Positions 1 through 6,750 of a stretch of DNA of 36,744 nt are shown here, piece after piece. Each line of letters begins with the position of its first letter. Position 1 is the stretch's first letter. This DNA is from Gammaproteobacteria bacterium. Lineage in GTDB: Bacteria; Pseudomonadota; Gammaproteobacteria; Chromatiales; Chromatiaceae. A program made the position numbers and the translations under genes. Under the pieces are notes generated by a model that did not search any database, was not told where the DNA came from, and was given only the letters and a program-made list of their open reading frames with translations. The DNA lies in assembly GCA_024227135.1 (NCBI GenBank), contig JAAELC010000042.1, positions 1-36,744 on the forward strand, in the 5' to 3' direction.

Positions 1-28
1 CTTCCGTGTTGCGACAAGGGTTACATAG

Positions 29-118
29 AACGGCTATGCGCCCCTTATCACGCCTTGAATCTGGACAACAATTCGGCGCCATTTTGGGACAAATCATATT
101 TTCCGAGGCCCTAAAGCT
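29..118. repeat. Dispersed repeat, short copy (family also at 30,214-30,387)
   Basis: This stretch matches the ends of a longer element near 30.2 kb. The 16-base string TCACGCCTTGAATCTG (48-63) is identical to 30240-30255, and TTCCGAGGCCCTAAA (101-115) matches TTCCGCGACCCTAAA (30371-30385). The copy here lacks about 90 bases found in the middle of the other copy. It ends three bases before the ycgL start codon, so it forms the whole visible upstream region of that gene. No gene is recognisable in bases 1-28. Confidence 0.6.
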
Positions 119-388
119 ATGAATCAGATAGTCCCCTGCTGGATCTATCGCAGCAGCCGCAAAGACGAAATGTTTCTTTATCTTACCGGGGAAGAGGCTT
201 TCGACGATGTTCCGAAGTTGCTGATGGAGCAATTCGGCAGTCCGGAACTGGTGATGCAACTGGACTTGCATCCGGAACGCAGGCTGGCAAGGGAGGAGGT
301 ATCCAAAGTTATCGATAACCTCCAGCAGCGTGGTTTCCACCTGCAAATGCCACCTGTCCTCAAACCAGATTTGTACGAGGGTGGGTAA
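119..388 (+). CDS. ycgL: YcgL domain-containing protein
   Basis: Small 89-residue protein of the YcgL (DUF709) family, found almost only in Gammaproteobacteria and of unknown biochemical function. The family pattern is clear: an N-terminal IYRSSRKDEMFLYL strand region (residues 9-22), a central LLMEQFGSPELVM segment and a C-terminal GFHLQMPP motif (72-79). Length is typical. In many gammaproteobacteria ycgL follows rnd (ribonuclease D), but the sequence before it here is a dispersed repeat and any upstream gene lies outside the window. No strong Shine-Dalgarno precedes the ATG, so the start rests on the family N-terminus. Confidence 0.9.
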   Translation: MNQIVPCWIYRSSRKDEMFLYLTGEEAFDDVPKLLMEQFGSPELVMQLDLHPERRLAREEVSKVIDNLQQRGFHLQMPPVLKPDLYEGG

Positions 389-410
389 GTAAGGGCTGGA
401 CTTGTTGAAT

Positions 411-491
411 AATTCAGTCCTGCAAGCGAGTGATTGCTGCCGGTAAAGTGTGGTGATCGCCGAACTTCACCCACCAACGACGGACTGAATT
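411..491. other. Long-range inverted repeat between ycgL and djlA
   Basis: AATTCAGTCC (411-420) is the exact reverse complement of GGACTGAATT (482-491). The arms are separated by about 61 bases and lie between the convergent ends of ycgL and djlA, the right arm ending two bases before the djlA stop. It could act as a bidirectional 3' end, but there is no clean T tract and the loop is long, so this is only a possibility. Confidence 0.3.
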
Positions 492-493
492 TT

Positions 494-1291
494 TCACCAG
501 CCTCTGGCGGCTTTCACCAGCTCATAGGCCTGACGAATCTCATGAGTTTTCGTTGCCGCCAGTTTCATCATCTCTTCCGGCAACCCCTTGGCCACCAGTT
601 TGTCCGGATGGTGCTGGCTGAGCTGTCGCCGATAGGCCTTCTTTATCTCCGACTCGGAAGCACTCGATGACACGTTGAGTATCGCGTAAGCGTCTTCCAC
701 CGAAGGACCGGCTGGGGCGGCCTGATCACCCTGACCGGAAAACCGCTGCTCCGCACGGATCATCCTTTCCAGCCCGCGAAAAAGAAACTCCGGTATCCCC
801 AGTTTCCGGCAGATATGGAGCAGCAGCTGCTCTTCCGCTGAGTTGATTTTGCCGTCGGCATAAGCGGCCTGAAGCTGAATCTCGATAAACATCTGGATCA
901 AGGTACGGCGACGATGGCACTCCCTGCGAAACTGCTCGAGTATTTCATCGAGAGGAAAATCCTGTGCCTTGCCTTCATTGAACAGGCGCATGGCGGCCTT
1001 GCGCATATCCGGACTGAGTTCCATATGGCTCATAACCGCCTTGGCTACAGCAATCTCGACTTCTGAAACCCGACCGTCGGTCTTCGCCAGGTGCCCCATC
1101 ACGGAAAAGGTGGTGGTGAAGAAAGCGGTCTGAACCCGCTCCTGCTCACCGGGCTCCAACTCTTCTTCAGTCCTGAAGCCCTTGAGACCTTTATCCAGAT
1201 TGTGACCCAGAACCGCGCCAAGCATTGCGCCGATAGGTCCCCCGAGCACGAAGCCGAATGCACCACCGGCTAATTTTCCCCACCAGCTCAA
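494..1291 (-). CDS. djlA: DnaJ-like membrane co-chaperone DjlA
   Basis: 265-residue co-chaperone that stimulates DnaK from the inner membrane; E. coli DjlA is about 270 residues. Order of parts: an N-terminal glycine-rich membrane segment (residues 4-30, with the GKLAGGAFGF and GAMLGAVLGH motifs), a TerB-like helical domain (about 52-175) and a C-terminal J domain (about 198-263) with the diagnostic HPD at 228-230. The start is a TTG (1289-1291) with a good AGGAG seven bases upstream. That ribosome site overlaps the stop of the preceding permease gene, so the two are likely translationally coupled. The J domain sequence QHHPDKLVAKGLPEEMM is close to classical DjlA. Confidence 0.95.
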   Translation of the reverse strand: MSWWGKLAGGAFGFVLGGPIGAMLGAVLGHNLDKGLKGFRTEEELEPGEQERVQTAFFTTTFSVMGHLAKTDGRVSEVEIAVAKAVMSHMELSPDMRKAAMRLFNEGKAQDFPLDEILEQFRRECHRRRTLIQMFIEIQLQAAYADGKINSAEEQLLLHICRKLGIPEFLFRGLERMIRAEQRFSGQGDQAAPAGPSVEDAYAILNVSSSASESEIKKAYRRQLSQHHPDKLVAKGLPEEMMKLAATKTHEIRQAYELVKAARGW

Positions 1292-1300
1292 GTCGCTCTC

Positions 1301-1966
1301 CTACTTACCTTTGAGATAGAGTTCGTCACTGAAACTACTGACCCATTCAGGACGGTAAAGTACCATGATGGTGATCAGCCATCCATTTAACATCGCCTCT
1401 GGTAGAAACATCAGCGGAAAGAACGAAATGACGTTCTGTTCCAGTTCCAGCATACTGAAAGATCCGTTCCACATCAGCAGACCCACTGCCAGATAGCCGC
1501 TGACTACGGCGACGAATCCTGCTGTCAGAAAACCGTTGACCAGCACAAATATAAAAAAATTCTTAGGCAGTAATGATCTTACCAGAACCAGTATGAACTG
1601 GCTCAGTGTGGCGGGAAGAACACCCATGACGATGGCATTGAGTGCAAATCCCTGCCAGCTCTGACCTGCGTTCAGCGTCACGCCCACCAGGGCAATAGTG
1701 CTGCCGATGACGGCGAAAGACCAGCCGAACATCAGAGTGATCGTCGTCACCCCCAACAAGTGGAAACTCAAACCGGTATTCACGGGGGCCTCTACCTGCC
1801 ACAACAGAAGGAGGACCACGCAAGCACCAAAAAACACATGGGTTTGCTCAGCGTTCTTTAAACGTGGCCAATAAGCCAGGCGCAGCGCATACAGCATCGT
1901 CACCCCATACAGGAGGGTGGCCCACCAGTGAAAGGTCTCAGAAAACTGTTCTCCCAGCAACGCCAT
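1301..1966 (-). CDS. CbiM-like energy-coupling-factor permease (putative)
   Basis: 221-residue polytopic membrane protein with about six hydrophobic segments. It resembles the CbiM/NikM family (energy-coupling-factor transporter permeases), especially in the central FHLLGVTTITLMFG region (about residues 68-81) and the NAIVMGVLPATLSQ region. In CbiM proteins the equivalent His-containing segment helps bind Ni or Co. The N-terminal MHIxxG metal-binding motif of true CbiM is missing here: the protein starts MALLGEQFSETFHWW. Cobalt or nickel transport is therefore not established. No ATPase or CbiQ-like partner is adjacent. It is followed nine bases later by djlA, whose ribosome site overlaps this stop codon. 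A comparable protein of unknown role is common in gammaproteobacteria. Confidence 0.7.
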   Translation of the reverse strand: MALLGEQFSETFHWWATLLYGVTMLYALRLAYWPRLKNAEQTHVFFGACVVLLLLWQVEAPVNTGLSFHLLGVTTITLMFGWSFAVIGSTIALVGVTLNAGQSWQGFALNAIVMGVLPATLSQFILVLVRSLLPKNFFIFVLVNGFLTAGFVAVVSGYLAVGLLMWNGSFSMLELEQNVISFFPLMFLPEAMLNGWLITIMVLYRPEWVSSFSDELYLKGK

Positions 1967-1989
1967 ACAGCCCAGCCCCCGAAATTGAC

Positions 1990-1995
1990 TATAAT
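1990..1995 (+). promoter_or_regulatory. Possible -10 box upstream of the RDD gene
   Basis: A perfect TATAAT lies 100 bases before the RDD-family start, in the gap between two divergent genes. There is a TG two bases in front of it, but no recognisable TTGACA at 16-18 bases. This is a weak call based on the -10 hexamer alone. Confidence 0.3.
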
Positions 1996-2094
1996 GGGGC
2001 CAACCATCCTGTTAGCCAAGAAAAAATGAAGAATATGCCGGAAACGGCTTCTGATTTGCAGGTTTTTCACAGCACACGAACCGGGAGTTTAAAA

Positions 2095-2565
2095 ATGGTA
2101 ACAGAGCCATCTGAATCCGAGCAATGGGCAAAAGAAGCTGTTATTGAATACGTCGGTTTCTGGCCCCGGGTGGGTGCCACACTGATTGATGCGATCCTGC
2201 TGGCCGCAATCACTAGCCCCCTGCTCTACGCCGCATACGGTCCGGCGTATTTCCAACCAGACCTGCAGGGAGTCGTGGGCGGTTGGGAGCAATTCATCAT
2301 CTCCCACCTGCTGCCGGCCGTTGCGGTGATACTGTTCTGGCGCTATAAGTCTGCAACACCAGGGAAAATGCTGATTCACGCCAAAATCGTTTCAGCGGAT
2401 ACTCTGGGAGCACCCTCCACCGGTCAACTGGTGGGACGGTATTTTGCCTACCTGATATCCATACTTCCCCTGTTTCTCGGATTGTTGTGGGTTGCTGTCG
2501 ATCGGCGCAAACAGAGTTGGCACGATAAACTGGCCGGTACAGTAGTCATCCGAAGCTATGAATAG
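2095..2565 (+). CDS. RDD family membrane protein
   Basis: 156-residue inner-membrane protein of the RDD family (PF06271), named for conserved Arg-Asp-Asp residues. The first hydrophobic segment carries the family signature FWPRVGATLIDAILL, with R and D in place. A second hydrophobic stretch (HLLPAVAVILFWRYKSATPGKMLIHAKIV) contains the typical KSATPGKM loop. The third has LLWVAVDRRKQSWHDKLAGTVVI, where DRRKQSWHDKLAGT is another family hallmark. The start is set at the ATG at 2095 because GGGAG lies seven bases upstream; longer in-frame versions from 2026 or 2035 lack a ribosome site. Function is unknown; some family members have been linked to ion antiport. Confidence 0.88.
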   Translation: MVTEPSESEQWAKEAVIEYVGFWPRVGATLIDAILLAAITSPLLYAAYGPAYFQPDLQGVVGGWEQFIISHLLPAVAVILFWRYKSATPGKMLIHAKIVSADTLGAPSTGQLVGRYFAYLISILPLFLGLLWVAVDRRKQSWHDKLAGTVVIRSYE

Positions 2566-2601
2566 TATGGGTCGGTTTTCTTCGAACCGGCTGTACTGTG
2601 G

Positions 2602-2949
2602 TCATTCGGAATGACGAGTAGTGCAGGCCAGCTTCCCATTTTTGATCTCCAGCTTTAGGGGTTCAAGCCGCCGGTTGACACAAGGGCCATAAACGCACAG
2701 CCCGGTATCGATTTCGAACAATGCTCCGTGTACCGCACACTGAATAAGGTTACCCTCCAGATTCAGAAACTGATGAGGTACCCAATCCAGAGGAGCACCG
2801 GTATGGGGGCAGCTGTTCAGGTAGGCATAGAGCTTGTCATTCTTTTTTACCACGAAAGCTTCCTGCCCGCCCTCTACCAAATCCAGGGTAAATCCCCTGG
2901 AACCCGGATCCTTCAACTTATTCAGTTGACTCACTTTCAATTTCGTCAT
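2602..2949 (-). CDS. Rieske [2Fe-2S] ferredoxin-type protein
   Basis: 115-residue soluble Rieske protein. Both cluster-binding boxes are present: CPHTGAPL and CAVHGALF, giving two Cys and two His ligands. The second box is followed by the usual D-T-G-x-C-x-x-G-P motif (DTGLCVYGPC). No membrane segment or oxygenase catalytic domain is present, so it is probably a small electron carrier. Its partner is unknown. The start is the ATG at 2947-2949, preceded by GGAG about seven bases away. A longer reading frame runs back to 3093, but it is made of a repeat element and is not expected to be protein. Its stop faces the end of the RDD gene, 36 bases away. Confidence 0.9.
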   Translation of the reverse strand: MTKLKVSQLNKLKDPGSRGFTLDLVEGGQEAFVVKKNDKLYAYLNSCPHTGAPLDWVPHQFLNLEGNLIQCAVHGALFEIDTGLCVYGPCVNRRLEPLKLEIKNGKLACTTRHSE

Positions 2950-2982
2950 TCGCACTCCGCCAATACGATATCTACCTATTCT

Positions 2983-3123
2983 GTATCTACTCATCCCCCA
3001 TGAGCGATCTGCTCCGGAAGACATCGTAAAACCCTCCCTGTAGACTTGGCTTTGGCATCCCTGCCAAAGACACTTCCTCCACAGACCACCCATGGGGGGG
3101 TTGTCTCTGGGGGATGAGCAGTT
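2983..3123. repeat. Structured palindromic element, copy 1
   Basis: About 141 bases, roughly 85% identical by eye to 9806-9945. Read on the minus strand it folds on itself. An outer stem pairs CTCATCCCCC with GGGGGATGAG, a second imperfect stem of about 21 bases follows, and the inner hairpin is CTTTGGCAGGGATGCCAAAG. It ends 33 bases before the Rieske start codon and so lies in that gene's leader. On the minus strand it also contains a ribosome-site-like GGGAGGG followed by ATG, which in this copy opens a short frame running into the Rieske gene. Confidence 0.75.
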
Positions 3124-3226
3124 ACATCAGTTTTCATGGACAACGTATCGTCATTCGGGAAGGAAAGCGGTTCTCGCCCCGATGCGCACCCTGGGGCGAC
3201 ATTCCGGATTGGCACCGCCCCCCTGA

Positions 3227-4108
3227 TCAACAGACTCCAGAAGTTCCTGCTAATCCCTCGAAACCCGATTGGCCGACTTTTCTGGCGGCGAGGCGGCAGG
3301 CACCATCCAGCACATCGATCTTTGTGTGTTTTTCAAGCATGCCATGTATCAATCCGGCATTGAAGACATCGCCGGCACCGAGGCTATCCAGAACAACATC
3401 TGCACGGTGCGAGTGGTTATGAATAAGCTGGCCCTGCCCCTCCCGCAGCCAGGCACCCCGCTTACCCCAGGTGCAGGTCATCACGGTGGTTTCTTCAACG
3501 TCCCTCCCGACGGCGGACAGCAGAGACGCTCCATCCTCAAAGCCACGAACCCGGGCGTAGTGTCGGGAAAACATTAGCAGGGAAGTCATCGGAAAAAGTT
3601 GTTCGATACCGGCCCGGGGTTTTTCGATCTCGAGGGAACAGCCCGACCCCTTTCTGGCTCTTACCCGCAGCAGCATTTTCTCCAGCTCAGGGATGTTTCT
3701 CCCTTCGAAGTGTATCCAGTCAAACCGATCGAGATCCACCCCGGTAAAATTATCGAAACTGTACTCGGCCAGATCCCGAAAATGAACGATAGTGCGACTA
3801 CCGGTTTTGAGATCGAGCGTTACGCAGGAAGTGGGAGTATGTCCGCCTGCCAGGGGAACGGCATGATCCATGGCCACGTCGAAGCGGTTGAGATCCTGTG
3901 AAATGAGGTGACTACCGGTATCATCAGCCACCGTGCCTGCCCAGGTGCAGTCATGGCCCAGCTGGCTGAGCACAATCAGTGTGTTGGTTGCATTACCGCC
4001 ACGGCTGATGCGCTGCCCCAGCGCTCGAACCTCGTCGTCCTCCGACGGATAGATCGCTACGCTGTTGATGATATCGAGAGTGGCGGTACCTACACCCAGA
4101 ATTCGCAT
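3227..4108 (-). CDS. PfkB-family sugar kinase (ketohexokinase-like)
   Basis: 293-residue cytoplasmic kinase of the PfkB/ribokinase family. The N-terminal substrate side shows GVGTATLDIINSV and the RISRGGNATNTLIVLSQLG motif (PfkB signature 1 region, residues 34-52). The C-terminal signature DSLGAGDVFNAGLIHGML carries the GAGD anion hole and the catalytic Asp. Among PfkB kinases the N-terminal GG-N-A-x-N pattern and overall length resemble ketohexokinase-type sequences, but the substrate cannot be assigned. The gene lies 40 bases downstream of the double-CNB/rhodanese gene on the same strand and may be cotranscribed with it. No strong ribosome site precedes the ATG. Confidence 0.88.
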   Translation of the reverse strand: MRILGVGTATLDIINSVAIYPSEDDEVRALGQRISRGGNATNTLIVLSQLGHDCTWAGTVADDTGSHLISQDLNRFDVAMDHAVPLAGGHTPTSCVTLDLKTGSRTIVHFRDLAEYSFDNFTGVDLDRFDWIHFEGRNIPELEKMLLRVRARKGSGCSLEIEKPRAGIEQLFPMTSLLMFSRHYARVRGFEDGASLLSAVGRDVEETTVMTCTWGKRGAWLREGQGQLIHNHSHRADVVLDSLGAGDVFNAGLIHGMLEKHTKIDVLDGACRLAARKVGQSGFEGLAGTSGVC

Positions 4109-4148
4109 AGTCGGGACATGCTAACAGTTCCCGGCACAGAGGGCAGTA

Positions 4149-6560
4149 TCAGTCTTTGGATTTCTTACCGGCCGCCGTGGGTTCTGACGCAATCTGCACC
4201 ATTTCGGCAGGAATTTCACCCTCCCTGTTATTGAGCAGGGATGAAATTATCTCTCCATTGCCACTCAAGAAAGAGAATCCTTCAACCAGGCCCAATGTCA
4301 GAATCACACCGGCAACGGCGCCCAGAACGAGTTTTCTGGTCGAATGATCTTCATCCTCGACAATAAATTGAGCCGCTTTTCCTTTGGACTCGGACTCATC
4401 CGCCTGCTGCCTGGCCCGATACAACGCATCAGTAACCTGCTGACGGGAATCCACGGCTTCCTTGCGTTTCAGTTCAGCCTCCTCAGCTTCCAGTCTGGCT
4501 TCACCCAACTCCCGTTTCAACTGCTTTATCTCCAAGGTGGTAGAATCGACCTCTATTCGGGAGTTGTGTGCCTGCTCCTTCAAATGTTCCACTTCCTTGT
4601 TACGCACATCCAACAGTTCCTGGAATTCTTCGAACTCCTGCTGCAGCACTTTTTTCTCATTGCCGATGGCGGTGACCTGCAATGTCAGTTCATGCTCTTG
4701 CGATCGCAACGCCTCCAGCTCCTTAGTGCGCCGGTTTTCCCCATCTTCCAGTTCCGCCACCCGCATAATCGCGCTTTCACCGGAGTTGTCCGACTCTTCC
4801 AGCGCATCGGTGAGGGTCTCCAGCTCCGCCTCCAGTACTTTGATCTGCTCACTTTCGGTATTCTGGTGCTCCAGCAACTGCGTCACATTCTTCAGTTCCC
4901 GCTCTGCGGATTCCCTTCTCAACACCGCTTCAGCCAGTTCGTCTCTCAACTGCCCGGTTTCGTCGCTACCGCTCTTTTCCTTCAGCTGTATGTTGACCCT
5001 CGACAACCTGGACGACAGCTTTCCAATCTCTTCGTCACGTTCTTTGAGCGTGTTCTTGAGACTGACCAGCTCCTTACCCCCTTCCACCAGTTCGAACTGC
5101 AATTGATCTTTTTCCGTTGCCAGTCGTTTCGAGTGTTCGCTTTCTTTCTCTACATGGCCCTCCAGCGCTCTTACTTCGTCCCCCAGGGTATCCACCTGCG
5201 CCGCCACTTTCTGAGATTCAGATAGTTCGGACTCGAGACGTTGCGAAAGCGCTTCGGCCTCCTGCAGTGCTGCCTGCCCGGCGAGTACTTCTTTTTCGGT
5301 TTCGGCCAGTGCCTGCTCAGCCTCTTCCAGTCGCTGTTCGAGCCCTGCAATCTGTTCTACCTGCTGCTCCGAGATGACCGTAACTTCAGTTTGCTCTTCT
5401 ACGGGAGGTTCAAGTGATGAATCCCCAACATCTGGCGTGACCTCATCCCCGGGTACGAAATCCGCCCCGCTGTCATCAGCCGCCCCGAATTCCGGTGTCC
5501 ATTCGCCTTCGAATACATCCTGGGGTAACGCTGATAGTCCCGTGTCGAGACTGGAGACCTGAAAGCCCAGCTCCATCAACAGAAACGCCGCGGTAACACT
5601 GTCACTACCATGGTCATCGCAGACAATATAACTGCGTTCAGGGTCGAGTGTGGAAGCCTGGTATCGCAATGAGCCCATGGGCAGACTGACGCTACCCGGG
5701 ATACGGAATCGCTCGAATGCCTGGGTAGATCTTACATCGATCCAGGTACTGCCGTTCTCAACTTCGGCCAGCGCCTTCCTGTAATCGATGACGCTGGTAA
5801 CCGGGTCCTTTACATACCGAACGAAATCCTGCTTGCGAAGTCTCAACAGGTGGCCGTCTGTCAGCATGGTGATCGAACCCATTCTGACCTGCCCTGAAAG
5901 CAGTGACTCCTCTCCAAAACTATCGCCTGGTCCCAGTTTCGCCAGCTGCTGGGGCTCCTCACCCGGGGCATTGATGCGGCTCACACCACATTGCCCTTTA
6001 TTGATCAGATAGAAATAGTCACCTTCATCTCCCTGATTTACGATGACATCACCCTGCCTGGTGTTCATGTCCTCCATGCACATCATGACTTTCTGAATAT
6101 GGGCCGGAGGAATCTGCTGGAAAATCCTCAACTGGAGCAGTTTGTTCATCCAGTCGTCGTCATCCCCGGTATCCAGGTCCTCTACCCCGTCACCTTTTCG
6201 CCCCGCTTTATCGACGAGTTCCCCCAGCAACCGGCTGTCCAGCCGGACCACTTCTGCCTTATTGAGAACCACGACGGTGAATCTGCGGGGGATCTGATGT
6301 ACCAGGGGAAAACGTGCCGTTTCGCTGCCGGCCTGAACCCTGTCCATCTCTGTTCCAGCGGATATGAGCTTCACTTTGCCGGAAAGCAGATAGACGTTCT
6401 CGTGGTCCTTGTCCCCTTCCTTGAAAAGGATCTGGTTCTTATTCAGCTTTTCGAATACCGCGTTGTCCAGAAGCTTTTCAAGATCATCTTCCGGAAGCAG
6501 ATTCAACGGTACCAGATTCTTGAGAATTCTGAGGGCTTTCTGTTTTGGAGCTATCGCCAT
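4149..6560 (-). CDS. Cyclic-nucleotide-binding / rhodanese / coiled-coil membrane-anchored protein
   Basis: 803 residues with an unusual domain order. A degenerate cyclic-nucleotide-binding (CNB) domain covers about residues 15-120. A second, intact-looking CNB domain (about 143-255) has the phosphate-binding cassette FGEESLLSGQVRMGS, with Glu217 and Arg226 in place. A rhodanese-like domain (about 256-350) has Cys314 in VCDDHGSDS at the position of the active-site cysteine. An acidic linker follows, then a charged coiled coil from about 395 to 730. One membrane helix (about 743-767, KLVLGAVAGVILTLGLVEGF) and a short polar tail close the protein. Expected topology is a large cytoplasmic sensor anchored by its C-terminus. 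The ligand is probably cAMP, since a class I adenylate cyclase is in this window, but this is inference. Function is unknown. Confidence 0.85.
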   Translation of the reverse strand: MAIAPKQKALRILKNLVPLNLLPEDDLEKLLDNAVFEKLNKNQILFKEGDKDHENVYLLSGKVKLISAGTEMDRVQAGSETARFPLVHQIPRRFTVVVLNKAEVVRLDSRLLGELVDKAGRKGDGVEDLDTGDDDDWMNKLLQLRIFQQIPPAHIQKVMMCMEDMNTRQGDVIVNQGDEGDYFYLINKGQCGVSRINAPGEEPQQLAKLGPGDSFGEESLLSGQVRMGSITMLTDGHLLRLRKQDFVRYVKDPVTSVIDYRKALAEVENGSTWIDVRSTQAFERFRIPGSVSLPMGSLRYQASTLDPERSYIVCDDHGSDSVTAAFLLMELGFQVSSLDTGLSALPQDVFEGEWTPEFGAADDSGADFVPGDEVTPDVGDSSLEPPVEEQTEVTVISEQQVEQIAGLEQRLEEAEQALAETEKEVLAGQAALQEAEALSQRLESELSESQKVAAQVDTLGDEVRALEGHVEKESEHSKRLATEKDQLQFELVEGGKELVSLKNTLKERDEEIGKLSSRLSRVNIQLKEKSGSDETGQLRDELAEAVLRRESAERELKNVTQLLEHQNTESEQIKVLEAELETLTDALEESDNSGESAIMRVAELEDGENRRTKELEALRSQEHELTLQVTAIGNEKKVLQQEFEEFQELLDVRNKEVEHLKEQAHNSRIEVDSTTLEIKQLKRELGEARLEAEEAELKRKEAVDSRQQVTDALYRARQQADESESKGKAAQFIVEDEDHSTRKLVLGAVAGVILTLGLVEGFSFLSGNGEIISSLLNNREGEIPAEMVQIASEPTAAGKKSKD

Positions 6561-6599
6561 AGCGGCTACCTTTAGCCTGCCTCCTTAGGTTGGATAATC

Positions 6600-6628
6600 A
6601 TTCAACATGACAGGTACAATAGTGTCAA
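6600..6628 (-). promoter_or_regulatory. Candidate sigma-70 promoter for the CNB/rhodanese gene
   Basis: On the minus strand a perfect TTGACA (6623-6628) is followed after exactly 17 bases by TTGAAT (6600-6605; four of six matches to TATAAT). It lies about 40 bases ahead of the ATG at 6560, in the divergent gap shared with the gamma-glutamyltransferase gene. Confidence 0.5.
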
Positions 6629-6750
6629 TCATCAGGGGAAACACTGGATTTATCGGCATATAGGGGGGGGAACTTTAGGCTCGAATCACCCATATCGCTT
6701 TCGACAGCTGGCCCCCTTCTTCGCATGAACCACCCACAGTGGAGCTTTGA

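Noticed and set aside
2950-3093. Longer N-terminus of the Rieske protein
   Set aside because: The extension is translated from the palindromic repeat; the ATG at 2949 has its own ribosome site and matches family length.
2983-3123. Cyclic-di-GMP (GEMM) riboswitch in the repeat element
   Set aside because: Some short strings resemble the GEMM core (CCAAAGCC), but the conserved GEMM junctions and tetraloop receptor could not be laid out, and two near-identical copies suggest a repeat.
4344-5225. 293-codon plus-strand open frame
   Set aside because: It is the antisense of the coiled-coil part of the CNB/rhodanese gene, where strongly biased codons keep the opposite strand open.
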